Assembly (NCBI GenBank): GCA_021464525.1
Contig: JADRCO010000103.1
Span: forward strand, 1-54,473
Origin: Rhizophagus sp. LPA8_4_AMF
Lineage: Eukaryota; Glomeromycota; Glomeromycetes; Glomerales; Glomeraceae
Direction of reading: 5' to 3'
DNA: 54,473 nt
Part shown: positions 22,279-34,796 of the stretch, one piece after another
How the letters are laid out: every line of letters begins with the position of its first letter
Position numbering within the stretch: the stretch's first letter is position 1
Notes under the pieces: generated by a model
What the model saw: the letters and a program-made list of their open reading frames with translations, nothing else
Databases searched by the model: none
What the model was told of the DNA's origin: nothing
Program-made: the position numbers and the translations under genes

Positions 22279-23206
22279 TGTATTTGGAATATATGTACAT
22301 GTAAAAGAACGTTAAGAAAATTACGTGATTTCGATATTAAGAATGTAAAATTTTGTATTATTAAAATTATTACATTAAAATAAAAAAAAAAAAGATATAT
22401 ATATATATATTTTTATCCTTATAATGTTTCGAATATTCGTTGTATGTTCTTTATTTCTTTACAGGTAAATATGCTCGTTGAATTCAGGCGATTATATATA
22501 TGAATCAATCGTTGATCATCATGAAAATAAAGTTGGGAACAATTATTTTTAGATCTTTGACTTCATACTTGTTTGTGAATTCTCGATTATTTCTCATATT
22601 TACTGTTGATGGATGATAGAGCTCGTTTGTATACATAGATATCTGTATATAACGCCAACTTGTAACGATTGTAAAAAATATCTTTGATGATTTTTTGTTC
22701 GATTATTGATGATACTATTTTTTTGTAGTTTTGAGTAAGTTCGTTCTCGTGAATTTATCGTTGCTTTGATCCATTTCTGATCGGAAACTATTTTTATTAA
22801 AATCAACAAAATCAAAAATTTCCTTTTTCCTATTTTTACGCACCATCATCTTCATTATCAACTATATTTTTTTTTTTTCATCTTACTCTAATAATCCTAA
22901 TAATCTAATATTCCTAATAAAATTATTAATTTAGACTGGGAATTGATTTTTCAGATTTTCATATTAATTTTTTATTATATGATAAAAAAGATCTCAAGAT
23001 CAAATTCAAAAAAAAAAAAAATTAAATTACTTAAGATTACGCGGCTACTAAAATCTATAAATATATTCATTATCTACTATTATCTAAAATTAGATTTTAT
23101 TCTTTATAAAAAAAATAAAAATAATAAAAATAATAGTATATATTCGAGAAGAAAGAATATCACAAATTAATTATTTTCTATCACTTACAATATTCACATT
23201 TCCTCT
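22279..23206. other. Intergenic region between T6 and TRAPPC2L
   Basis: Poly-A then an AT microsatellite (about 22380-22412) follow T6. The frames at 22600-22815 and 22943-23170 are low-complexity Lys/Ile/Asn-rich translations of AT-rich DNA and are not called. No repeat recognised. Confidence 0.4.
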
Positions 23207-24004
23207 TTATGAGCTATCATAATCATCACCATCAGAAGGCACAGTTCCAATAGCATCAATAGCTGCAACAAATCTTTTACTGACAATTGATCTCTTTCCA
23301 TCTAAATTATAAAATGGGTTACAGACTTGATTGATATATGCATTATGAATTCTTTTAAATAACTGTAATTAAATAATTTATTATAAGTTAAATAATTATA
23401 TCATTACATGAATAACAACAATAATATTATTAAATTAACATACATTTTTCATATCTCTATTTTTAATTGCATCAGTAACGGAAAGAACCACCACGAATTT
23501 CACTCTAGTATTCGTTATGTATCCATATCTAAATAAAAAAGAAATTAAATAAATAAAATTATCTTTCTTTCTGTATTTTTTTTTAAAAAAAAATGAATTT
23601 ATTTGGTTTACAACTTACACATCTAAATCCTCCATTGCATATAATAATCCAAGATAAGTATCAGCTGCTTCAGATCCAGCGGCACCAACTGAAGATACAT
23701 ACGTACGAAACACCATGAATTAGAACATAATTTAAAAAACAAATAATTCCTCCCCCCAAAGATTTGTCCTTAAATTCAAACCTCTTTCTTCGATAACATC
23801 ACAAGATGTATGAGCAATATAATGATACTTTAAATCAGGATGAGTTAAACTAAAATTTTTAATATATAATGGATTATTCTTATATAAATAAAGAAAATTT
23901 AGAAAAAATTTGAAAAAATTTGAACAGAAAATTAAAACATTTTAATTTTATTCATTTACCTGTTTACCAATTATAGCGATACTTTGTATTTTTATATTAC
24001 TCAT
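23207..24004 (-). CDS. TRAPPC2L: TRAPP complex subunit TRAPPC2L/Tca17 homologue
   Basis: Five exons in coding order: 24004-23960, 23878-23782, 23688-23619, 23528-23444 and 23362-23207. All are in phase, giving 453 nt and 150 residues. The product reads MSNIKIQSIAIIGKQ, NNPLYIKNFSLTHPDLKYHY, IAHTSCDVIEER, TYLGLLYAMEDLDVYGYITN, TRVKFVVV, FKRIHNAYINQVCNPFYNLD. This follows human TRAPPC2L closely (sedlin/longin-like fold; the family has YPLYI, LKFHYMVHTSLDVVDE, YLGLLYPTEDYKVYGYVTN, CNPFYNPGD). It acts at the Golgi in TRAPP tethering complexes that activate Rab GTPases (TRAPPII assembly in yeast Tca17). The acidic C-terminal tail DGDDYDSS is an addition. Length fits the family. None of the exons is long enough to show as a large open frame. 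Confidence 0.9.
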
Positions 24005-24067
24005 TTTGATTAAACGCAAGTTGTAAAAAAATAAAATTATTTTTCGAGAATTTAAATAGTTTTGCAT

Positions 24068-24107
24068 GCAGATCACATGAACACAACAATATTTATCATG
24101 TGGCTTA
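24068..24107 (-). promoter_or_regulatory. CATGTGA motif upstream of TRAPPC2L
   Basis: On the minus strand, TTCATGTGATC lies about 70 bases before the TRAPPC2L ATG and CCACATGAT about 95 bases before it. The CATGTGAT core matches the BTB-TLDc promoters, so it may be a general promoter element rather than a family-specific one. Confidence 0.35.
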
Positions 24108-24791
24108 ATTTTTCAGTGATCTCTTAACTGATGATAAATAGAACACTGTGCTTTACAATACAACCGGCTTCAAATGATCAATTTGATAATATTTAAATCA
24201 AGAATCGAATAATTCACGCATTTTTGTGTTTATCAACTGCTAAATTTGATGGCAGGATGTCTGAGATTAATTATTTTACGAACACGAAATAGTCAAAATA
24301 TTTCTCAAAATTTAGAAAAAACCGTGGTACATCATTTAAACAGTGTTCAGGAATTTCTATGTAAATAATTACTCAGTAAATTTAGAAGATAAATGATACG
24401 CGAAAAATAGATGAATCAATTATTGGAGAATGAATACTAGTGAAAATTTAATAACGCTTTGTATATATATATAAAATTTAATTCCGTATATTTATTAACA
24501 TATGTTTTAAGACATACTGGAAACTTTTACAAGGAAATGGGAATTACGCTACATTATTGACAAATCAAAGATTACTATAGGCAATTATGTTAAGAGAAAG
24601 AAGTACGTTAATAGAGAATAAGTTTTCACTTTGCATTTCAAATAATAGTTATAAAATAATAATAGCGTCTTCTGCATACTGATGTGCTTTATTTATTTGA
24701 GTTTTATTTATTTATTTAATAAACTTAATTTATAAAATATAAATACATTCTTTATTATAACAACACACTTTACTAACAAGTTTATTCTTGA
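24108..24791. other. Intergenic between TRAPPC2L and the T7 3' end
   Basis: AT-rich; includes the T7 3' flank with AATAAA-like strings on the minus strand. No gene or repeat recognised. Confidence 0.4.
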
Positions 24792-26285
24792 TTATTTTTT
24801 AATAACTTGAAATACTTCATAATCATTTATATCAAAATTTCTTGGAATATCAGGATTTGGATAAGAATGTTGATTACTGTAACTATTATTAGCGTGATCA
24901 ATATTTAAATCATGTCCACCACCAAATGCTGGTCCAGAAGTTTGACGACAATATATAGCGTATTGGTATTCATTTATATAACCTACTGTTGCAGTTTGAA
25001 AGTTTTTGTTTTTAAATGAGAATATGAAGCTATCCTGAGTAGACTTATAATTATTACTTTGATCCCAATAGAGTGGGTTATATCCTCCAAAAATTATTTC
25101 CGAATTTTGAATCTTCACTACAACTATAGTAGCCATTTTATTATCACATTTAGAATGAAATGCTTCGGGTGTATTACCGTCTCTACTAGCACGATAAAGT
25201 AAATTGAAATTATAAGGAATATTCTTTACATTATAATGAGAATCATTTTTCTTTTCAATCCAACTGGAAAAAATAGCAAAATGTTGATTCTCAATTATAA
25301 CCGAATCATGAATGATGTTTGGTTTTCTAGGAGATTGCATATCTATATTTAATTGTTTATTTGGAGCCATATTAAATATAAGCATGTTGTTAGTCAAATC
25401 TTTTGGTATTATTTTTTTAAAAGGATAAACTTTAAGAACAAAATCTTCAGATGAAATATGATTAAATCTTATTAATGGAACAAATCTATGAATAGTTCTT
25501 TCCATAATTGTGATTTCTTCTTTATTCCATTGTGTAGGATCTTGTGAAATATTAGTGTGTTGAGCCAAACACCATTTAATCAGACTATCCCATATAATAA
25601 TTTCCTCCAATGATAAATCATCCCGTTTTAAAAGCAATTCTAATAAAGGCGCCTTTAAACTGACAAATTTATCGGATTTAAAAAGTATGTCTGGTTCCAT
25701 GCAAATCTTCTCAAGGCAATAATTCCATAATTCTGTAAAAGTTTCATGTTGATATACTGTTTCAAATATTTCTATAGGATTTTGTTGTAAAAATTCATCT
25801 TGACGGTTAATCAAGTATTCTTGAATATAGTGGATTAAGGTTGGAATGTTAATTTCATCTACTGCTATCAAAAGTTTAATAATATCCGGTCCCTTTAATT
25901 TTGTTAAATCAACTTTTCCACAATAAAAAAATCTGAACATTAAAACAAATGAAAAAAAAAAAAAAAATTATTATACAATCACTGCAGTATTTTAACTTTA
26001 TAAATGTTCAAATATATTTGCTGAGCGTTACCGTAAAATGATTTTAAAGAAATTGTGAGAAATATTGGGTTTCTTAAAAACATATTTTCCATTCTTTTTC
26101 TCAGCCCATTTGTTAGAGAATGCTGTACGAAAATATTGAGACCTCGTACGCAAAATATTTGAATGTGCGTATATCTCTTTTACATTTTCATTTTCACCAG
26201 CATAGATAATAACATCGTAATCATCGTCATTTATAAGTAACTTTTCTAAATCATTAATGACTTCCTGAGGACTTTCAAAAGTCAT
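24792..26285 (-). CDS. BTB-BACK-TLDc domain protein (T7)
   Basis: Minus strand; exons 26285-26032 and 25932-24792 with a 99-bp intron at the family site (codon CG|A for the conserved Arg). About 464 residues. BTB (DVIIYAGENENVKEIYAHSN), BACK (SLIKWCLAQHTNISQDPTQW, MERTIHRFVPLIRF) and TLDc (LLYRASRDGNTPEAFHSKCD, IIFGGYNPLYWDQSN, DSFIFSF) are complete, ending NDYEVFQVIKK. The BACK part is nearest T2-T4 although the gene lies on the opposite strand, 16 kb away. The TLDc loop (QYAIYCRQTSGPAFGGGHDL) is unique. No disabling change seen. The CATGTGA motif is not obvious in its 5' flank. Confidence 0.9.
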
Positions 26286-27879
26286 GTTTTTTTAAGAATG
26301 AAAATAATGAAATCCTAAATTAGACGTTAAAATAGTCATATCGGTTTAAAATTTAACCGTCGTTCCACAATTTGCTTAAATGGGATGCACGCGGTGAGCA
26401 AAATTATGACGTCAATGGTTTATCGAAAACTGCCAATTAAATTATACAACTACCTACATAAGACTCTTCAAGAAAAAATGACGCAGAAACTGAAGTTTAT
26501 GTTAAAAAAATGATAACGGGAATTAATTTTATACTTATGAATTAGAGAACATGAAATTTAACGTCATACTATAGCATTGCTTCTCCACAGTATTTTATAT
26601 ATTAAAAAATTCGAAAACAATAGATATTTTTTAGTCTCTATATTAGGCGAAATCCTATAACATTGACAGCTAAAAAAAAAACATATCAGAAAAGGGTACA
26701 GCATTTTCAAAAACGCCTCTGCCATTGTGGTTATAAAACTTCATTCCTCTTTGTTGCTAATGCATACAGTCAAATATAATCAAAAGAGAGCCAAGCGGTA
26801 AAAAAAAAACCTTCATTTGATCCAAAAGCTTATTAAAGCTTGTTAAGAGAAACATGAAAAAAAAGAGATCCACAAAATTTGAGGATTTGAGGTGGTTGAT
26901 GATCAGAAAATGGAAAATTGTTTCAAATAAAGTTGTAAATAATTTGGTGAAGAAGTTACTGGGATAAAAAAAAGAAAAAATCTTGACTGCTTAGCGATTT
27001 AAAGTACGTTCACATGATATAACTTCACAATGGGCTTTTTATTTGTGAAAATTTCACAATATTTAAGGTATATTGGATCAATATTTATCCTATTATAATC
27101 CAGTTAAAGGTATCCGACAAAGGCCATGGTAGATTTGTAACGATTAAGTTTATTATATTTGGGATCATGAGAACGATATTGTGCTAGATGCGTCATACTA
27201 GATTGCTTTCCCTGTTAACAGCAGATAGCGAGAAATTTCTTAATTCGCGCAAACGTACGGCATTAGGATAATAGGATTATATAACACTTTCAGATGGTAA
27301 AATTATAATATTTATTCGATAATAAGAATCGAAATATTTATAATAACTTTACACCTCAACTTGCTATATTAAATCATAATTAATACAAAAATTTTCTTAA
27401 GTTATTCGGAAGTAAACGTCCGTTATAAATGAAATTTTGGCGTAGTTCCACTCTACGAATTTATTAATAAATATAGTCACAATGTTATTAGATCTGCAGG
27501 ATATGATCCATTTAATTCGTAGCGATTTTCTTGCGCACCAAAAAACAGAAGTAGCTAGATTCGCAGTTAATATATAGAACGTTTTAGAATAACATCTATG
27601 TTAAATAAATATTTATATTTGCGACAAAATTATTTGATGCTTCGCGTCAAATGGAAAAGAAAATTTTGCTAATTAAATAACTGATAATGATATAATTGAA
27701 CAAAGAAAATCGAAAGAGAGTAGATGACAATGACTTTGATTATCTATATGATATTGTCATCTGATACGTTTTTTCCTTTTGTCTCAATTTTTTACATTTT
27801 TTCTTTTTCTTTTTACTTTTTATACGTCTATTTACAATAAAAATATTTTCAAATAACTCTAACGGTTTTTTATTTATTG
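26286..27879. other. Gene-poor intergenic region
   Basis: No exon, tRNA or clear repeat recognised; AT-rich with scattered A-runs. Contains the T7 promoter by position. Confidence 0.4.
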
Positions 27880-28105
27880 TCAACCCTCGGTGAGAGTCCT
27901 ATAAAAAATTCTATCTGTCATTTCTGTAAAAACTCCGTAAAAATGAACCTTTCATGGATCCATTCATGGAAAATAAATAATTCGATAAATTCCATTATTA
28001 ATAATTCCGGCTTTTACGGAAAAAAGATGGAAATCATGGAATAAGAGTCAAACAGCTCATGTACCATTGCCAATTGACTCTTTAAGAGAGAGTCCAAAGA
28101 TAAAG
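27880..28105. mobile_element. Possible small inverted-repeat element
   Basis: The left part has GGTGAGAGTCC ... TTCTATCTGTCATTTCTG ... TCCGTAAAAAT. The right part, in reverse complement, has GGACTCTCTCTT ... TTCCATGATTTCCATC ... TTCCGTAAAAG. Diverged arms around a ~100-bp centre suggest an old MITE of about 225 bp. Ends uncertain. Confidence 0.35.
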
Positions 28106-29841
28106 AAGATCTTGTTAAAATAGGAAGAGCACTATATGAAAAGTTCGAAATGATCACCAACGAACCATTTATTATTTATTAAGGTACTAAGCATACGCTT
28201 CCCGCTTAGCTCTCTCAGTTTTTTTTTGTGTGTGTGTGTGTATAATTTAAAAATAGGCTTAAATATAAAAAAAAGTTGAAGGGAAAGAAAAAACTGGCTT
28301 TCCCGGATGAGGGCCCGGCTTATCCTAACCATGACAGTAAGAAATTTTGTTTCCTTTATCCTTATTGTACAAGATCTAGGGTGGATCTATCAACACTAAT
28401 AAGGGTAGAGAATCCTGTCTTTTTGAACACTGTATGTGGTTTGGGTACCATTCCTTTTCTGAAAACTTTTTTTATGGAGTATGGTAGTGGTTGATTATTC
28501 TCTTCCACCGGTACCAACCATATTTATGGTGCTTTTTTTTAACTGCTAGATTTTCCCTCTGAAAGTCAATTATTTCCGTTAATGCGCACAGCAGTACTAC
28601 CCTTATGCAAGATATTTCATTATTTCTCATGTGACTGTACTAGTAATTTGTAACACAAATAAATTTCCCATGTCGGGTCCCTCAGCCAGACAACAGAAGA
28701 TTTCTTCAACTCAAGTAAATAAAAAAGAAGGTGAAGAAGACATCGGAAGCAGGATCTTCTGGCAAGAAACGACATAGCAAAAGTCATCGATCAAGAAGCA
28801 TGTGACAAGTCGTCTTCGAATTTAGATTTTAAAAGCTCATGAAATTACTGGTAGGTGGAAGAAGGTAATTAGTCCACGTTTTGAACTTTTTCTCTCTTTG
28901 GGATTGTCAGTTACATTTAAATATTTTTAGTATAATTTTAGGTCCCCTGGTGGGCAGGCTGTGTCTATTTAAACTTTTATACGATCTTAATGTGCAGTGG
29001 TCATGATTTATTTGACAAAACATACACCTTTTATCATTTATTTCTGTGTTTTTTGCCACAGTTTTCACAATAATATTACATCGAAGAACTAATAAATGGA
29101 CTTTGAGAAAGTCTATAACTTTCCTTAATCGAATATGCGTCTTGGAGAGGGTGAATTTTCTTAGTTCTTTAGTATAGAAGACCATAATACTTTTATATCG
29201 TTGACGCTGTAATTAGCGTTCCCATTGTTATTATAAACAATAAAATGTTATGTTACCCGAACAAACAATTTTTTGCAGTAGATTACAATCATCAATTTAA
29301 TTTATTGTCATATTTTTATAATGCAGACTAAATCAAGTAAGGTGAATTAATCATCTAACTAATTGGCTGAAAGGTTTACCAGAACTGAAAATCACACGAA
29401 TGCCATCCATTTCTTTAAATCTTCCTTATAAAAACGTAGAAAGCCAGGTGCCGGAACAAAACTTATCTACTCTGTCATAATTAACATATTACAGTATATA
29501 AGAATATATGATGACAACAATAATGTTATTTAATTGGAAGAATATCATACTTTGTAATTCTGATTTGTAATTCTCCACTTTCTAGGCCTTCAAAACACAA
29601 ATTCTTTTTTTTTTTTCTTTGTTTCAGGTTGCTTCCAATGATTATTCCAGTGGCACCAACAAAATTTCGCGATCACGTAATGTTTATCCACATTATGCAG
29701 TGACACGAATTTTCAGTTCATAATTTAATGGTATTAAACCATTTTCAAGTTGAAAGTCTAATAATCAAAAATAATAAATCGAAGTATTTAATTTTTGTGC
29801 ATCTAAATTTTTTTTTATATAGTAACCATAATTTAATTAAT
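28106..29841. other. Gene-poor region with isolated open frames
   Basis: Two frames have somewhat more balanced composition: 28276-28494 (+, 72 codons, KKLAFPDEGPAYPNHDSKKF) and 28907-29185 (-, 92 codons, with DKRCMFCQINHDHC). Neither has a recognised domain, splice partners or relatives in the window. They may be decayed gene pieces. Confidence 0.25.
28224..28243. repeat. GT microsatellite
   Basis: About eight TG units (TTTTTGTGTGTGTGTGTGTG). Simple-sequence tract. Confidence 0.6.
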
Positions 29842-30235
29842 TTATGCAATTAAATCTACATAAATTATTTCGTGTGAATTTGGAATAATAATAGTCTCTG
29901 CCATCATTGTTTCTGATACTTTATCTTTTGATAAAAATGGATTGATTATTTTAAAGTTTTCAAGATCTATAAATCTATTAAAGAAAACGCGCATACCCGC
30001 AATGTTTTCTTTGTTTGTGACTTGGCTGATCGTCCAGCCTTCTAGGCGAAATTTTTTTTTCGCATGCAGAATTCTCAGCCAATCAAGCAAACCATGTGTT
30101 AATACAAGAATAATCAAAATAAATTATATTAAATATTTTGAAAATCCAATTTGACCATTAATAATTAAGCGTAATGCAACAAAAGCAACCAATAAATTTA
30201 AAAAATCCCGTTACGGTCCGATTATGAACCTAATT
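29842..30235 (-). pseudogene. Membrane-protein-like fragment
   Basis: The minus strand reads LLVAFVALRLIINGQIGFSK, then YLI and a stop, directly followed by an open frame FILIILVLTHGLLDWLRILH ... NKENIAGMRVFFNRF ... SETMMAETIIIPNSHEIIYV, then DLIA and a stop at 29842. Two hydrophobic segments flank a single in-frame TAA, and the upstream frame also runs into stops, so this looks like a broken C-terminal half of a membrane protein. The family is not recognised. A short intron over the TAA cannot be excluded. Confidence 0.3.
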
Positions 30236-30918
30236 TGGTAATATACTAACTATCATATGCCGGGCCGATCTTACAGCCGTCATGTTACCTGGTACAGTAT
30301 TTAATATAATGAATATAGAATATTATTATTTTAGAAACATTGTTTATACATTCCTAATAACAGATAACAGCAACCGAAATTAAATAAGACGTCATTAAAC
30401 AAAAGTTTATGGCTTAATTTGTATACATGTATTGTGTGTGGTTCACAATTTATTTATACAGTAAATATGGTTATCAGGCAAAGTTCTTAAGTTCTGACAC
30501 AAACAGAATGATTGATAAATTACTTTTATAAGAATAAAGACAATCAAACTTTAAGAAGTTATTACCAAATATGTATCATAACTTTGATGCAGTGCAGCGT
30601 TTCCCTTTGTTAATTACCCGGTTTTAAATTTGATCAACGGAATTTTCCATATCATAAAAAAGAATTCTTTAGAGAAAATAAAAAAGTCAGATGGTTACGT
30701 GAATAAATTATTATATTGTTGAATACCATAATACTTTGAATTATATTATATAACATTGAATTATTGACCCCTTTATCGCAATAATTAATTTATTTTTTCT
30801 TTCAGAATTTGGAATTTTGAAATTATAAATTATTTTCTTTCCTTGATACATTAATATAATATATTATAGAGAAATATTTTCTTGAATAAAATAAAAATAT
30901 TAATATAATATATTCAAT
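30236..30918. other. Promoter-side intergenic of the Ca2+/H+ antiporter
   Basis: AT-rich; the CT-rich stretch near 30798-30845 (TTTTTTCTTTCAG) could be the end of a 5'-UTR intron. No gene recognised. Confidence 0.35.
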
Positions 30919-32623
30919 ATGACAACTAGCGAAATAGAATCACTGGTTTCAAACTACGTTCCAGTTTATGGTTCAACACCAAATGAAGATACGTACAATT
31001 CTCATAAACCATCATCATCTCCAACGGTTTTGCATACTTCACCATCAAATCCAACTCTTCGTAAATCTTTTAAAATCGTACTTTTTTCTTCTAAGATAAA
31101 TATTTTATTGATTTTTATACCACTCGGATATTTAGCTCATATATTTGATTTGAGTGATAATTGGGTTTTCATTCTAAATTTTTTGGCTATAATTCCATTG
31201 GCTAAATTACTTGATTTTGCAACTGAAGAACTTAGTTTAAGAGTTGGTGAGGTATTTATCATAATTGAATTATTTATATTTCATAAAAATAATAAAAATT
31301 CCAAATAAAATTTTTTATAATTTCTTTCATTTTTTTTTTTATTTCAAGACAATTGGTGGATTTTTAAATGCTACTTTTGGTAATGCGGTGGAATTAATTG
31401 TTTCCGTAGTAGCGCTAATGGAAGGTGAAATACGCGTAGTTCAAGCATCAATACTTGGGTCAATCATTTCAAATTTGCTATTAATATTAGGAATGTGTTT
31501 TGTTGCGGGAGGAATTTATCATGCAGAGCAAAAATTTAATCAAACTGCTGCACAAACAACCTCAAGTTTGATGACTTTGGCGTGTATTGGTTTAATCATA
31601 CCCGCTGCTTTTAATTTTGCTGTTAAAAGTAATAACCCTATTATTGATGATGGTATAACGAAAAGCGGACTTTTAGATTTGTCTCGTGGAACAGCAGTTG
31701 TTTTATTGATAATTTACATTCTTTATCTTTATTTCCAAGTGAGTACTTTCATATATTAACCTTGTGATGCGTAATCACGAAATTTTGGTTAAAGAAATAT
31801 ATATATTTATATTTTTGTTCCTTTTCTTGCTAGATGAAAACTCATTCAAACTTATATCGAGGAGATGAAGAAGATGATGATGAACCTCAATTAACACTTG
31901 GTGTATCATTATTTTTATTGGCTTCTATAACAGTTATTGTTTCTTTTTCTGCTGATTTTTTAGTTGGTTCAATTGAAGGAATTGTTGAATCCTCTGGATT
32001 GAGCAAGACATTTGTCGGTTTAATTTTATTACCTATAGTTGGTAATGCTGCTGAGGTAAATTAAGTGATAATTTAAAATTAAATTTATTTGATTCGATCG
32101 AATTATTCTAATTGACACGTGACTTTCATAGTTTGTTACCGCTATTAATGCTGCGATGAGAAATAAAATGGATCTTGCTGTCAACGTTTCTGCTGGCAGT
32201 TCTATGGTAAATAATCAAATTAACTATAAAAATAATTTTTATTTTTATTGCAATTTATTTATATCAACAATTTTAATTAAATAATAATTCCCCTGTTTAG
32301 CAAATTGCACTGTTCGTTACACCATTCCTTGTTCTACTTGGATGGGCAATAGGACAAGATATGTCATTATATTTTCAATCATTCGAAACTGTCGTACTAT
32401 TTATTTCAATTTTAATAACAAATTATTTAATTCAGGTAAATATAATATTTTTTTGTTATACACTTAACTCGTTATGTGAATTTTAACCCTTGAATCCCTT
32501 TTATTATTATTTATTTTTTAGGATGGTAAATCAAATTGGTTAGAGGGTGTTATGTTGCTAGCAACATATGTCATTATTGCTTTAGCTTTCTTCTTTTATC
32601 CCAATAACGATAATGAATCTTAA
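30919..32623 (+). CDS. VCX1: Vacuolar Ca2+/H+ antiporter (CAX family)
   Basis: Six exons: 30919-31251, 31349-31738, 31834-32055, 32132-32206, 32301-32435 and 32522-32623. All are in phase 0, giving 1257 nt and 418 residues; yeast Vcx1 is 411. The two signature repeats are present: [20 protein letters not shown] (alpha-1) and [10 protein letters not shown] joined across the intron to [20 protein letters not shown] (alpha-2). The acidic loop [10 protein letters not shown] lies between the halves, as in the family. About eleven hydrophobic helices are visible; the Ser/Thr-rich N-terminus (about 55 residues) is cytosolic. The protein exchanges cytosolic Ca2+ for vacuolar protons. Every intron falls between codons and all donors are GT. 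Start chosen at the only ATG before the conserved part. Confidence 0.93.
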
Positions 32624-33794
32624 AAAGAAAAAACTAATTTTAAAATCCGAGATTTTAAACAAAGTAAATAACTTAATAGTCACGTCAATTTATTTTTTTT
32701 TAAAAAAAAAGAAAAAAAAAAAAAAAATTTTATTATTATTTTAATATTGTATATTTATTTATTTATATTTAGAGATATTAGTCGGTTTATTTATTTATAT
32801 TATAGATTGTAAAACTATTTGTATATTTATTTATTTATTAATTTATTTATATATATCCTATTCTATTTGTCAACCATTTTAATATTAAAATTGATTTATA
32901 TTTTGAATAACCAAATTTTGTGCAATCGCGGCAGTCGCTTAATAAAGATGCTAAACGTATACAATAAAATATTAATTTATTTCACAAAAATTGTATTGAG
33001 ACAACAGGATAATTTATTACCGCGAAAATGACCATAAATATTGGAATTAATGGGAATTTTTTTTTTTTTTTCAAAAAGATCATTGTATAGAATAATCTGT
33101 GATGAAAATGCTCTCGCATGTCTCGCATTTCGAATGGTATAGCTAATAGTAAATTTTTACAATTTTAATTCAAATCATTGTCATATTCAACATTATAATG
33201 GAAAATAAATATATTAACTTTAATCTCTTGTTCGAAGGTTTTTTGTAGTAATGATCATTTATATATTATCGTCATTTTAAAGAATATCAGAATAGACGAA
33301 AAAAGCTTATTAGAACACTATTAGAACATTGTGTTAAAAGAGAAAATAATTATTATGTGTGAATAAATAAGGAAATATTTTACGTTTAATCGAGTTGTTG
33401 AATGATTTTCACAGAATTAAACCCAATTTACTAAAACATTAGATTTGACGATTTTCGTCGATATTCAAAAAAAATTACTGAAATAATGAAATAGAGTGTA
33501 ATGCGATATGGGATGTGCGTTATCAGCTGACAGTGCATAATAATGATACTAAATACAATAAATACCATATCTGATATTTTATTCACGATAATCCAGAACG
33601 TCATGATTTTCACCTGATTGTCCTTTATAATCTCCCACCCTTAATGGTGACATTCCTCATGAGACAAGCAACTTGTATTTGTAGCCTTAGGTAGAAAGAA
33701 CTGTCAATGAAATAATCAGGGATGATCGTTATGAACATTTTTGGGAACCATAATGTTAAAAAAGTATCAAAAAATTATTAAATTATTTATAAAA
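32624..33794. other. Intergenic, 3' flanks of two convergent genes
   Basis: T-run joined to A-run at about 32691-32730, then AT-rich DNA with TTTATTTATTTA strings. The frames at 32819-33031 and 33431-33613 show no domain. No repeats recognised. Confidence 0.4.
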
Positions 33795-34796
33795 TTACAA
33801 AAAATATCCAATTATTAAAGCAATTATACTATTTAATACAAGTAAATTGATGATATTATTATTATTATAAGCAGCAGAAAAAGGAGGATTTTTAGGAACA
33901 TTATTATTTATGTGAGTAACATTTAAAATAGGATTATTTTTTGAAATAACTTTTTCATTATTTGAAGCAGATTTTTTAATAAAATCTGATTTAAAATAAT
34001 AAATTTCATCATCTGTATGATTCATAAGTTGTAAGACACCTTTGAATATAATGGATTCACTTTTAACAGGTGCTTGATTATGACGTTTATTATTTTTCAT
34101 ATTAAATGTTGATGGTTTAGGCGGTGTTGTGGCTTTTGTGCTGCAAGTCGATGTAATTGTAACTGCATTTGTAGAAGATTGTGTTATTGAAGGTGTGGGC
34201 GTAACAAATGTTTTAGAAGATTCATAATCTTTGGCGTTAGGTGGATTCCATATATAAGTTATATGGGAAACTATATATGCAATGTGATGATTAATTAAAT
34301 GTTTGCATTTTTCTTTAAAATTATAATGACATAATAAAACTTACGATTCAAGTCAATTTGATTCGAGATGGTTGAATTAGCAGGTCCATCACAACCACTC
34401 ACATAAACATGAGCAGAAATTGGGTTCCAATAACCAATATGTTCCCCATTAACAGTTTCGGCCCAAACTATAAGATTTCTAATCGATTTTTTTTTACCTA
34501 CATCAATTTTTACACGTATTTTAGATCCTGACGGAGCCCATTTTTTTACCTTTACCTTTACTTTTACCCCTTTTGTTGTAACATTATTTAATTCTTTTAT
34601 CGTGGCTAATTTAAAAGAATAAAAAAAAAAAAGAAATAATGAATTTATAAAATCCTTAACAAGATTTTTCGTTGAAATATACATACGTACCACTTGTACA
34701 AATGTTACCTACTAAAGCGCTCGTGTTAGTTATAAATTCAATGTATAAAATAATTAATACCACAATATAAGTAGATAGAAAACTATATTTCCTCAT
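33795..34796 (-). CDS. Secreted Reeler-like protein with Ser/Thr stalk and hydrophobic tail
   Basis: Three exons: 34796-34691, 34605-34345 and 34270-33795, in phase; 843 nt, 280 residues. Signal peptide MRKYSFLSTYIVVLIILYIE. The domain at about 35-140 has the order of a Reeler domain: KVKVKVKKWAPSGSKIRVKI, NLIVWAETVNGEHIGYW, YVSGCDGPANSTISN, ITYIWNPP. In known Reeler domains the order is FLLQAR, GxW, C, T(I)SH, WxAP. A Thr/Ser/Pro-rich stretch follows (TPTPSITQSSTNAV, TTPPKPST), then a region rich in Asn and Lys. A C-terminal hydrophobic segment (IINLLVLNSIIALIIGYFL) ends the protein and may be a GPI-anchor signal or a membrane helix. Likely cell-surface. The Reeler call is by eye only. Confidence 0.65.

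Noticed and set aside
22943-23170. 75-codon Lys/Ile/Asn-rich frame
   Set aside because: Translation of A/T-rich simple sequence with no domain or splice structure.
28690-28830. Lys-rich stretch KKTSEAGSSGKKRHSK resembling a histone H2B tail
   Set aside because: Only a low-complexity basic run; no histone fold follows and the frame closes at once.
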